A stretch of 22,604 nucleotides of DNA from Blastocatellia bacterium (GTDB taxonomy: Bacteria; Acidobacteriota; Blastocatellia; Pyrinomonadales; Pyrinomonadaceae). Position numbers and translations under genes: made by a program. The stretch spans positions 25,109-47,712 of the forward strand of contig DNND01000130.1 in the NCBI GenBank assembly GCA_003488005.1, written 5' to 3'. Positions 7,551 through 14,345 of this stretch are shown here, piece after piece (the first letter of the stretch is position 1; every line of letters starts with the position of its first letter). The notes beneath the pieces are model-generated. The model saw nothing but the letters and a program-made list of their open reading frames with translations, made no database searches and was not told the origin of the DNA.

Positions 7551-8183
7551 ATGAAAGATCTTCGAGACACTTCCATCATCCTGGAGTTAGTACTCATCGG
7601 CTTCCAAGTGCTGATTTGGGTATCGCTGTTGGTGCTGGCAATTTTCGGTTTCGAATGGGTCCATCTCGACGGTCTTAAGGAATGGAGCACAGAAATCTCC
7701 GTGGGCCTTGTTGGTGTGGCGTATATGCTGGGCCTGATTTTCGACAAGGCGGTGAGCACGCTGCCATATAGCTGGATCATCGGCGGTTCCGCGCTGGCGC
7801 CGTCTGAGGATTCGCCCAGCCCCCTGGCGATGCGGGTCGAAATACTTGCGAAACAACCCGAGGTTTACGAAGCGCTCGAGAGACGATTGAATCAGCATCG
7901 CCTGGTTCGCGCCACTGTTTTCAACCTGGCTTTGATTTCCATCTCCGCGTTGATCTTCTTCAGCGCGCAGCTTGGTTTCAAACTGAAACTCGCTGTCTCT
8001 TTCGTGGTCCTGTCGATCATATTTCTGGGATTTGCGTTGTTCATCGGAAAACGATCAGCACAGACTCTTTACTTTGAATTGCTTCACGCGCATAAAACAA
8101 TTTCCGAATCGGCCGGCGCTGAGGATAAACGCGAAGGCCTGTTGTCGCCCGAAAAAGAACGGCAGAAGCCTCGGGCGGTTTGA
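7551..8183 (+). CDS. Four-helix inner-membrane protein of unknown function
   Basis: A 210-residue protein from the ATG at 7551 (MKDLRDTS). The reading frame is open back to 7182, but the earlier part crosses an inverted repeat. Four hydrophobic segments are visible: about residues 10-32, 45-64, 113-134 and 138-158. Between helices 2 and 3 is a roughly 50-residue soluble loop with a charged helix (EVYEALERRLNQHR). The C-terminus is charged and probably cytoplasmic. I do not recognise the family. There is no strong ribosome-binding site, so ATG 7446 cannot be excluded. The DUF5335 gene follows by 31 bases, so the two are probably co-transcribed. Confidence 0.7.
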   Translation: MKDLRDTSIILELVLIGFQVLIWVSLLVLAIFGFEWVHLDGLKEWSTEISVGLVGVAYMLGLIFDKAVSTLPYSWIIGGSALAPSEDSPSPLAMRVEILAKQPEVYEALERRLNQHRLVRATVFNLALISISALIFFSAQLGFKLKLAVSFVVLSIIFLGFALFIGKRSAQTLYFELLHAHKTISESAGAEDKREGLLSPEKERQKPRAV

Positions 8184-8214
8184 AGTTAATAGTATTCAGC
8201 AGGAGGAAAGAATC

Positions 8215-8586
8215 ATGGCAGGCTTTATCGATCGCAGTCAGTGGGCAACTTTCTTAGACGAGTTCAGCAAGCGAAATCAAATGCGGCCAACTCGCCTTGA
8301 GATCGTGGGTGACATTGGCGCACAGGAGCAGGAAGCATTTCTGCCGTTTGTGGGCGTAACGCTCGATACTAAAGATACCGCCGGAAGCATTGACATCGCT
8401 CTCGGGGGTGAAACCGCGGCAGATGACAGGCAGTTGACCCATCACATCAGCAATGTGGAAAGAATCGCGCCGCTAATTGGTATTACGGGCGTTGAAGACG
8501 GGTTGGGAATCGAAAGCCGCGATGGTGTGAAAACATTACTCTCGTTTGAAGCGCTGCGGGAGATCGAGGCCCACGCGGCGGGATAG
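8215..8586 (+). CDS. DUF5335-like small protein
   Basis: A 123-residue soluble protein. The start is well fixed by a full AGGAGG at 8201-8206, eight bases before the ATG, the strongest ribosome-binding site in the window. The N-terminus (SQWATFLDEFSKRNQ) followed by a TRLEIVGD strand and a PFVGVTLDTKD segment looks like DUF5335, a family often encoded near stress or membrane genes and with no known activity. There is no signal peptide. The strong site next to a weak one on the upstream membrane protein suggests it is made in excess of that protein. Confidence 0.75.
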   Translation: MAGFIDRSQWATFLDEFSKRNQMRPTRLEIVGDIGAQEQEAFLPFVGVTLDTKDTAGSIDIALGGETAADDRQLTHHISNVERIAPLIGITGVEDGLGIESRDGVKTLLSFEALREIEAHAAG

Positions 8587-8611
8587 GATATCCTGGCCGA
8601 GCAGTTGGGAT

Positions 8612-9829
8612 TCAGGCTGGATTTTTTGCCGGAGCGGAATTCGTCCGCGAGATTTGCGCCAGGAAACTTTGGCCCGCGGTCAGCTTCACTCCAAAGTTCT
8701 CGGCAATTGTCTCGCCGATGTCAGCCAACGAGTCACGCGTCCCGAGATCGACGTTTTGAGTCGCGTTCTTGCCGTAGACCAACAGCGGCGCATATTCGCG
8801 CGTGTGGTCCGATCCGGGAAAAGTCGGATCGTTCCCATGGTCCGCTGTGATGACCATCAGGTCGTCGTCGCGCATCGCGGCTTCGATAGCCGGTAGCGCC
8901 GAATCAAAATGTTCCAGAGCGCGCGCATAACCTTCAGTGTCGCGGCGGTGCCCATAGAGCATGTCGAAATCCACCAGGTTGGAAAAGATCAAGCCGCGCG
9001 TCTTCTGGTTCAACGCATAAATAGTTTGGTCAATCGATTGCTGATTGTTTTTTGCCGTCAGGTCTTCCGTCACGCCCATTGAATCGTAGATCGAAGCAAT
9101 CTTTCCTATACAAACGACATCGAGGTCTTCATCCTGCAAGGCGGGTAACAGATTTCTTCGCGGCGGCGGCACGGCATAGTCGTGGCGATTTTCCGTGCGA
9201 TAAAAAGCGCCTGTCTGACCCAGGAAAGGCCGCGCTATAACTCGACCCACTTTGTGTTCACCATCAAGTATGCGGCGAGCGATCTCGCAAATCACATAAA
9301 GACGTTCGAGCGGAATCACTTCTTCATGCGCTGCAATCTGGAAAACCGAGTCGGCGGAAGTGTAAACAATCGGCTTGCCCGTTTTTACGTGTTCGTCACC
9401 GAGCTGCTTGATTATTTCCGTGCCCGAAGCAGGAATGTTGCCGAGGATTCCCGGCACGCCTGTCTCGCTTATGAAGCGATCGAGGATCGATTTAGGAAAT
9501 CCGTTGGGATAAGTTGGAAAGGCTTCCTTGAGAATGATGCCGGCCATTTCCCAATGACCGGTCGTAGTGTCTTTTCCATTTGAACGGAGCGCGCACTTAC
9601 CAAACGAGCCCACCGCATGGTCCAACGGCGGAACGTTCGCCAGCGGACGCACGTTGCCGAGCCCGTAGCGCTGCAAGTTAGGCAGACTTACTTTGCGCGA
9701 ATCCAGAATGTGGCCGAAAGTATCGGAACCAGCGTCGCCCCATTCTGGTGCGTCGGGCATTGCGCCGATGCCGGCACCATCGAGGACGATCAACGTAACT
9801 CGGTTGAAAGTCGAATTATTATTGTTCAT
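8612..9829 (-). CDS. deoB: Phosphopentomutase
   Basis: A 405-residue enzyme interconverting (deoxy)ribose-1-phosphate and (deoxy)ribose-5-phosphate in nucleoside breakdown. It belongs to the alkaline-phosphatase superfamily. Visible are the N-terminal metal motif LIVLDGAGIGAMPDA (D17), the active-site Thr region KDTTTGHWEMAG (86-97), and the C-terminal metal-binding VITADHGNDPTF and GSDHTREYAPLLVYG. The length is slightly above the usual 390. The ATG lies inside the last codons of the upstream toxin gene (11-base overlap), so it is read with the toxin-antitoxin pair. It converges with the DUF5335 gene, with 25 bases between the stops. Confidence 0.96.
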   Translation of the reverse strand: MNNNNSTFNRVTLIVLDGAGIGAMPDAPEWGDAGSDTFGHILDSRKVSLPNLQRYGLGNVRPLANVPPLDHAVGSFGKCALRSNGKDTTTGHWEMAGIILKEAFPTYPNGFPKSILDRFISETGVPGILGNIPASGTEIIKQLGDEHVKTGKPIVYTSADSVFQIAAHEEVIPLERLYVICEIARRILDGEHKVGRVIARPFLGQTGAFYRTENRHDYAVPPPRRNLLPALQDEDLDVVCIGKIASIYDSMGVTEDLTAKNNQQSIDQTIYALNQKTRGLIFSNLVDFDMLYGHRRDTEGYARALEHFDSALPAIEAAMRDDDLMVITADHGNDPTFPGSDHTREYAPLLVYGKNATQNVDLGTRDSLADIGETIAENFGVKLTAGQSFLAQISRTNSAPAKNPA

Positions 9830-10145
9830 ATGAGACCGTGACTGCTTTGCCTGACTCGAGACTTTCCAAGAGGCCCAGAACCTTCGGCATTAAGGGTCGC
9901 GTATCCGCTAAACGATTTGAACGTGCTTGTAGAATTACTACCGCGATTTTGTGCTGGCCAAAATTGCGTTGATGGGTTACGCCCGCGTCCATCGTAATCA
10001 GCACATCGAAGCGGTCTTCAGCGTGAACGAAAAGTTGTCCGTTTGTAAGTCCTGCCCAACCGATGCGCGGCACCGATTCGACCGTATGCTCTGGAAGGTC
10101 GCGCGCCAATCGCCAATCAAGATTTTCGTCGAGCAGTATTCTCAA
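9819..10145 (-). CDS. DUF5615 PIN-like toxin component
   Basis: A 108-residue protein starting at TTG 10145, one base after the antitoxin stop (TAA 10149-10147). This start gives MRILLDENLDWRLARDL, the usual DUF5615 opening; the frame is open further back to 10193 inside the antitoxin gene. The PIN-like features are the acidic DEN near the N-terminus, DVLITMDAGV in the middle and AVVILQAR after it. DUF5615 proteins usually pair with DUF433 antitoxins and are presumed ribonucleases by fold. No catalytic activity has been shown for this one. The tail overlaps the start of deoB by 11 bases. Confidence 0.88.
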   Translation of the reverse strand: MRILLDENLDWRLARDLPEHTVESVPRIGWAGLTNGQLFVHAEDRFDVLITMDAGVTHQRNFGQHKIAVVILQARSNRLADTRPLMPKVLGLLESLESGKAVTVSYEQ

Positions 10146-10146
10146 A

Positions 10147-10359
10147 TTAGGCGGGCTCAAGAACGCGGGCTTGGGAAATTTCGAGCAGCGCAATTACCTG
10201 ATCGCGTCGAACGCTGGGAAAGCCTTCGAGAAAGCCATCTATTGACTCTCCAGCTTCGAGGTGATCAAAAAGACTTCGAATTGGTACGCGCGTTCCATTA
10301 AAAACTGGAGTGCCTCCAAGGATATCCGGATCAGAGTGGATGACTTGCTCTCGTTCCAT
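10147..10359 (-). CDS. DUF433 antitoxin
   Basis: A 70-residue protein with the full DUF433 signature: DPDILGGTPVFNGTRVPI, then SLFDHLEAGESIDGFLEGFP and VIALLE. DUF433 is a small helix-turn-helix-like domain found as the antitoxin or regulator of DUF5615 toxins. It is the first gene of the unit antitoxin-toxin-deoB. Its promoter has a -10 box ending six bases before the ATG, so the mRNA probably begins at or next to the start codon. Antitoxins of this kind usually repress their own promoter; no operator is obvious. Confidence 0.92.
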   Translation of the reverse strand: MEREQVIHSDPDILGGTPVFNGTRVPIRSLFDHLEAGESIDGFLEGFPSVRRDQVIALLEISQARVLEPA

Positions 10360-10365
10360 AACCGA

Positions 10366-10394
10366 AGTGTAGCTCCCTGTCCTTCATCGTTCAA
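10366..10394 (-). promoter_or_regulatory. Promoter of antitoxin-toxin-deoB unit, leaderless
   Basis: Read on the minus strand, TTGAAC (10394-10389), 17 bases, then TACACT (10371-10366). Only six bases separate the -10 box from the ATG at 10359, so transcription should start on or within a base or two of the start codon. No ribosome-binding site is visible. Confidence 0.6.
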
Positions 10395-10456
10395 GCGTGG
10401 GCTCTAAGCCATTGCAGTACATTGTCATTCAGTAAATTAGTAGGGCCTTAATGTCG

Positions 10457-11671
10457 TCAACTCTTCGGAGCGTAGTAGCCTTCTCTAGCCCTGACTAAAG
10501 GCTTATCCGGCACGCCGCGCAGCTCAACGCGGATCGCGCGAAACTTTCCGTCGCGGCTCTTGTTCGTCGGATAGTAACCCAAACTGTATTGCGTCCCGAT
10601 CTCAGTGGCGACGCGCGCAAAGGCAGCGCGCGCGTCCTGAAGACTGTTGGCAATAAAGTTTCTGCCGCCACTGTCCTTTGCCAGATCGTTCATCTCTTGC
10701 CGCGCCACGTTGTAAAGATCCCGGCTGATCGTCATTCTTTCAAACGGTCCCATCGCGCAAAAGTCCATGTAGTCTTCCGCCTTTGCGCGCGGGTAGAAAA
10801 TGCGCCGGTAACGCTGCAGTTGCTTGGCTGAAAGCGACAGACGGCCGTCGTCCTCGCAGTCTTTAAGTAAACGGTCCTCGACAAAATCTTCAGTGTTCAC
10901 TTGGATAAAGTAAGAAGCGACTGTCGCTCGCAGCAGGGTCGAGCGCACCGAAGCGAAATCTGAATCGCTGGTCGAATCAACGCCGTCCGTCAACGCCACC
11001 ACGGCACGGCGGCCACGCAACTCTTGAGTTGGCTTTTCGCGAAAAACATCCGTCGCGATTTTTCCCAACGCATCGTAGAAGGGCGTGCCGTTGCTCGTTC
11101 CCAAATTCTCTATCGCCTTGCCCAGCATCTTGCGGTCGTCGGTGAGAGTGGTGAGCACGTCGACTTTCGCGGCTAGCGACTGCCCCCGACGCGCCGTGTT
11201 AAAAGCAACTATGGCCACGCGGTCGCCGGGACGGAGCGCCGCGACGAAAGCGTTTGCGGCCTGGCGGATCAGCGCAACGTCAGAGCGCGTGGAACCGGAA
11301 GTATCGAGCAGCAAGGCTATCTCAAAAGGCACCTCAGTAGTCGCGAAGGTTGCGATTTTCTGTGGCTGGCCATTTTCGTAAACGAGAAAATTTCGCTCTT
11401 GCAAACCTGGCAAAGGGCGGCCGCCGCTATTCGTTACCACCGCCGGAACGGATACGAGCTGCGTTTCGACGCGGACGACGTCGCCTTCATCAACTTCCTC
11501 GGTTTGTGACTTCTCGGTTGCTTTGGAGGGCCCTGATTCCTCGGCGCCGACGCGTCTGGGCCGCTGCTGTTTTGATCCGTCCTGTGCATGAGTCGATAAG
11601 GCAACGTTGGCGATGATCAAGAAGCCAACGAATACCAAAGACAGCGCCGCGAATCTTAGGAGTGATCGCAT
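10457..11671 (-). CDS. Secreted VWFA-domain protein (acidobacterial type)
   Basis: A 404-residue protein with a Sec signal (MRSLLRFAALSLVFVGFLII..., THAQ near 30), a charged spacer (35-65) and a VWFA domain (about 115-300). The metal-ion site is complete: DTSGS (D123, S125, S127), GTP (T196) and TDG (D229). The preceding VETQLVSVPAVVTNSGGRPLPGL and FLVYENGQPQKIATF match the VWFA-related domain family that is abundant in acidobacteria (TIGR03436 as I recall it). An intact metal site implies protein binding outside the cytoplasm; the partner is not known. It has its own region upstream and is followed by the antitoxin promoter. Confidence 0.93.
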   Translation of the reverse strand: MRSLLRFAALSLVFVGFLIIANVALSTHAQDGSKQQRPRRVGAEESGPSKATEKSQTEEVDEGDVVRVETQLVSVPAVVTNSGGRPLPGLQERNFLVYENGQPQKIATFATTEVPFEIALLLDTSGSTRSDVALIRQAANAFVAALRPGDRVAIVAFNTARRGQSLAAKVDVLTTLTDDRKMLGKAIENLGTSNGTPFYDALGKIATDVFREKPTQELRGRRAVVALTDGVDSTSDSDFASVRSTLLRATVASYFIQVNTEDFVEDRLLKDCEDDGRLSLSAKQLQRYRRIFYPRAKAEDYMDFCAMGPFERMTISRDLYNVARQEMNDLAKDSGGRNFIANSLQDARAAFARVATEIGTQYSLGYYPTNKSRDGKFRAIRVELRGVPDKPLVRAREGYYAPKS

Positions 11672-11767
11672 TGGAGTTTCGCCAGGATTAGCCGGGGAGT
11701 TAGAACGAACTTTGCAGGAAACTATAACCCAAAACGCGAAGCAGCAAAACCAGGAGGAGGAAAAGCA

Positions 11768-11945
11768 GAGGTCAGAAGTCAGAGGTCAGAGGTCGGAGGT
11801 CAGAAGTCAGAGGTCGGAGGGGGCGGCATAAGAGACCGCCGCCATCTCTTTTTCTCTGGCCCTCTAAGCGTCTGGCTCCTGACGTCCGACTTCTGACCTC
11901 TGACCTCTGACCTCTGACCTCTGACCTCAGAGCTTCCGACCTCGG
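11768..11945. repeat. Large inverted heptamer array (GTCAGAG type)
   Basis: The left arm 11768-11820 has about seven tandem 7-base units varying as GTCAGAG, GTCAGAA and GTCGGAG. The right arm 11885-11945 has the complementary CTCTGAC units, five in a row. The loop is about 64 bases. Together they could fold into a stem of about 50 bp. Confidence 0.88.
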
Positions 11946-11957
11946 TTCTTGCTCACC

Positions 11958-11987
11958 TTGACAGTGTTGCAGCGCTTCTCTTAGCAT
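11958..11987 (+). promoter_or_regulatory. Promoter for the tRNA-Val/tRNA-Asp pair
   Basis: A consensus TTGACA at 11958-11963, 18 bases, then TAGCAT at 11982-11987. The start would be near 11994, giving a 44-base leader before tRNA-Val. Confidence 0.5.
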
Positions 11988-12037
11988 GACGGCTCATCGT
12001 ATTGCAGTTAACGATGACATGATCTTTGGAAACTCGC

Positions 12038-12112
12038 GGGCACGTATGTCAATGGTAGACGGCTTCCCTTACAAGGAAGAGGTTGGGGGTTCGAGTCCCT
12101 CCGCGCCCACCA
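12038..12112 (+). tRNA. tRNA-Val (anticodon TAC)
   Basis: A 75-base cloverleaf: acceptor GGGCACG/CGCGCCC, D stem TGTC/GACG with loop AATGGTA, anticodon stem CTTCC/GGAAG with loop CTTACAA (anticodon TAC, Val), T stem GGGGG/CCCTC with loop TTCGAGT, discriminator A and encoded CCA. There is one A-C mismatch in the acceptor stem (5-68) and a short 7-base D loop. Confidence 0.93.
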
Positions 12113-12125
12113 AAAGCAGAAGTCA

Positions 12126-12183
12126 GAAGTCAGAGATCAGAGGTCAGCATCGAATCCCGAGCTGACCTCTGATCTCTGACTTC
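12126..12183. repeat. Perfect 22-bp hairpin between the two tRNAs
   Basis: Arms 12126-12147 and 12162-12183 are perfectly complementary over 22 bases and enclose a 14-base loop. The arm is built of GTCAGAG/ATCAGAG-type heptamers, the same motif as the 11768 array. It lies in the spacer of what is probably one tRNA transcript. Confidence 0.9.
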
Positions 12184-12197
12184 CGAACTCTGTTCTC

Positions 12198-12276
<79 letters not shown>

Positions 12277-12280
12277 CTTT

Positions 12281-12319
12281 AAAGCGGTTGCTCTTCAGTA
12301 ATGAAGTGCAACCGCTTTT
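12281..12319 (+). terminator. Rho-independent terminator after tRNA-Asp
   Basis: A perfect 11-bp stem AAAGCGGTTGC/GCAACCGCTTT (12281-12291 and 12308-12318) with a 16-base loop. It runs into a T-rich stretch and lies five bases after tRNA-Asp. Confidence 0.85.
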
Positions 12320-12334
12320 GCTTTGTTGAGTTCC

Positions 12335-12402
12335 AAGTTTAGAGTACAACACTCAGGGTGCTGCGATGGGTGGATGCAAGCTAAATCTTGTACTCTGAAC
12401 TT
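12335..12402. repeat. Palindromic element (second copy of the 1501-1630 family)
   Basis: Arms AAGTTTAGAGTACAA (12335-12349) and TTGTACTCTGAACTT (12388-12402) pair over 15 bases with one mismatch. The middle holds a CAC/GTG mini-hairpin and a GCAAGCTAAATCTTG hairpin, matching the organisation of the copy at 1501-1630. Confidence 0.8.
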
Positions 12403-12415
12403 CTTGAGCTATAGC
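12388..12415 (+). promoter_or_regulatory. Candidate moeA promoter inside the repeat arm
   Basis: TTGTAC (12388-12393), 16 bases, TATAGC (12410-12415), with a start near 12422 and the moeA ATG at 12440. The -35 box is the right arm of the palindromic element. The match is moderate. Confidence 0.35.
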
Positions 12416-12439
12416 TACCTTGTGCGATCAGCTTTAATC

Positions 12440-13651
12440 ATGATTCCCGTAGCCGACGCCATTCAAATTGTTAAGGACCAGACTCGCGCTTTGGAGGCCG
12501 AACGAGTGGCGCTGTCGCAGGCGTTGGATCGTTATCTCGCCGAAGACATCATCGCGGATACAGATCTGCCGCCGTTTGATCGTTCGCAAATGGATGGCTA
12601 TGGCGTGCGCGCGGCTGACACTGCGCCGGCGCCGGCGAAACTAAAAATCGTTGGCGAGTCAGCGGCAGGACGCGGCTGGCACAATGAAATGAAAACTGGC
12701 GAAGCGGTGCGTATCATGACCGGCGCGCCGGTTCCAATTGGAGCAGACAGCGTGCAGCAGGTTGAACTCACTCGCGAACATGACGGCGGTGAAGCAGTTG
12801 AAATTCTCGAACCGGTAACGCTCGGTCGATCAATCGTCAGGAGGGGCAGTGAAATCCAAAAAGGTGAAACTGTGCTGCGTGCCGGCGAAAGAATTAATCC
12901 CGGCGCCGTTGCCGTGCTCGCTTCTTTTGGTTACGCCCAAGTAAAGGTGGGCAAACGTCCGCGCGTTGCTATCCTCGCAACCGGAAGCGAATTGGTCCCA
13001 GTGGACCAGACACCCGGCCAGGATCAAATTCGCGACTCAAATAATTTCTCCATCGCTGCTTATGCGTCGTTGGCGGGTGCGGCGATAGAACGGCTGCCGC
13101 TCGCTGGTGACGACATAGCACAAGTCAAGCAACAGATTGCGGACGCCGCCGAGCGCAGCGACATCATCGTAACTTCCGGCGGCGTTTCGGTTGGCCGTTA
13201 TGATTTCACCAAGACGGTCTTAAAAGAATTGGGCGCGGAGATTTTCTTCGAACGCATCGCGTTGCGTCCCGGCAAGCCAGCAGTGTTTGCGCGCCTGCCG
13301 AACGGCACGTTGGTTTTCGGTTTACCAGGAAATCCAGTTTCAGTTTCAGTAACTTTCAATCTGTTCGCGCGCGCGGCAATACTGGCAATGCAAGGCGCCG
13401 CGGAAACAGATTTGGAAGCAGGAAGGGCTGTGCTCAGCCAGGGCATTAAACCGTCGAAGGACCGCGAGAGTTACCTGCCGGCGCGACTTTCAACTAACCA
13501 AGACGCACAATTGCTTGCTAACCCGTTGAAGTGGGGCGGCTCGTCGGATTTCGTTGGGTTCGTGAGTGCAACGGCGCTGATAATCGTTCCGTCAGGAACG
13601 CAAAAGATCGATGCTGGAAGCCCGGTGAAGATTGTTTATCTGCCACAATGA
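12440..13651 (+). CDS. moeA: Molybdopterin molybdenumtransferase
   Basis: A 403-residue protein from the ATG at 12440; the open frame back to 12323 crosses a repeat and is not protein-like. MoeA inserts molybdate into adenylated molybdopterin in the cytoplasm. The N-terminal domain shows DLPPFDRSQMDGYGVRAAD. The central domain shows RPRVAILATGSELV, DQIRDSN, TSGGVSVGRYDF and ALRPGKPAVFARL. GLPGNPVSVSVTF closes the catalytic domain, and a C-terminal beta domain follows. The length is normal. moaC follows after 66 bases on the same strand, so the two may share a transcript. Confidence 0.97.
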   Translation: MIPVADAIQIVKDQTRALEAERVALSQALDRYLAEDIIADTDLPPFDRSQMDGYGVRAADTAPAPAKLKIVGESAAGRGWHNEMKTGEAVRIMTGAPVPIGADSVQQVELTREHDGGEAVEILEPVTLGRSIVRRGSEIQKGETVLRAGERINPGAVAVLASFGYAQVKVGKRPRVAILATGSELVPVDQTPGQDQIRDSNNFSIAAYASLAGAAIERLPLAGDDIAQVKQQIADAAERSDIIVTSGGVSVGRYDFTKTVLKELGAEIFFERIALRPGKPAVFARLPNGTLVFGLPGNPVSVSVTFNLFARAAILAMQGAAETDLEAGRAVLSQGIKPSKDRESYLPARLSTNQDAQLLANPLKWGGSSDFVGFVSATALIIVPSGTQKIDAGSPVKIVYLPQ

Positions 13652-13717
13652 CCAACTCCTTGGTCTATTCGACAGGCAGGATTGTAGAAAGAATGTAATC
13701 CCTCAACCAACATAGAT

Positions 13718-14191
13718 ATGAATCAACTTTCGCACATCGATAACGAAGGTCGCGTCAAAATGGTCGACACCAGCGATAAGGCGACGACTACGCGGCATGC
13801 AGTGGCCTCAGCGCGCGTCTTAATGTCAACGGAAACAATCGCGGCCGTCAAAGAACACCGCACGCCAAAAGGCGATCCATTGGAAGCAGCGCGGCTGGCC
13901 GGGATCATGGCTGCCAAGCGAACTGCCGAGCTGATCCCGCTCTGTCATCCGTTGCCGCTGACACACGTCGACGTGCAGGCGCGCGTCGAAGACTTTGGCG
14001 TGTATCTCGAATCTCAGGTTTCGACAAATGCGCAGACCGGTGTTGAGATGGAAGCGCTAACCGCAGTCTCAATCGCGGCATTGACGATTTATGACATGTG
14101 CAAAGCGCTGGACAAGTCGATAACAATTTCCGACGTGCGCCTGGAATCGAAAAGCGGCGGTAAGTCGGGCGACTACCGCCGACCACGCTAA
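13718..14191 (+). CDS. moaC: Cyclic pyranopterin monophosphate synthase
   Basis: A 157-residue enzyme of the molybdenum cofactor pathway that makes cyclic pyranopterin monophosphate from the MoaA product. Diagnostic motifs are LSHIDNEGRVKMVDTSDK at the N-terminus, LIPLCHPLPLTHV (catalytic His region), TGVEMEALTAVS and YDMCKALDK. The length is that of the family. It lies after moeA. No moaA, moaB, moaD, moaE or molybdate transporter is in the window. Confidence 0.97.
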   Translation: MNQLSHIDNEGRVKMVDTSDKATTTRHAVASARVLMSTETIAAVKEHRTPKGDPLEAARLAGIMAAKRTAELIPLCHPLPLTHVDVQARVEDFGVYLESQVSTNAQTGVEMEALTAVSIAALTIYDMCKALDKSITISDVRLESKSGGKSGDYRRPR

Positions 14192-14198
14192 GTTTTGT

Positions 14199-14242
14199 GG
14201 CGGAGGTCAGTACCACCACGCTGTCGCGGGTCGGTCGCATGA
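14199..14242. repeat. Possible decayed half of the 6162 repeat
   Basis: GAGGTCAGTACC followed by a GC-rich GCGGGTCGG tract recalls GAGGTCGGTACC...GCGGATGGG at 6162-6194. The likeness is partial and the opposite arm is missing, so this is tentative. Nothing else is seen in the 154-base gap after moaC. Confidence 0.3.
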
Positions 14243-14345
14243 TTCAGAACTGTCAATTGCGATTCGAGTACCCCTTAACCCAGAAATCCGGAACCTCCGC
14301 TATCCGCTTATCGTTTACACTCGTGCCCACGGAATTGAGGACACG

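Noticed and set aside
8546..9583. Plus-strand frames opposite deoB (116, 81, 62 and 133 residues)
   Set aside because: They are antisense to a highly conserved enzyme and have no features of their own.
11772..11987. Minus-strand 71-residue frame through the heptamer array
   Set aside because: It encodes a low-complexity peptide because a 7-base repeat reads through in frame. There is no ribosome-binding site.
11768..12183. Possible CRISPR array
   Set aside because: Units are 7 bases without spacers and in opposite orientations; there are no cas genes.
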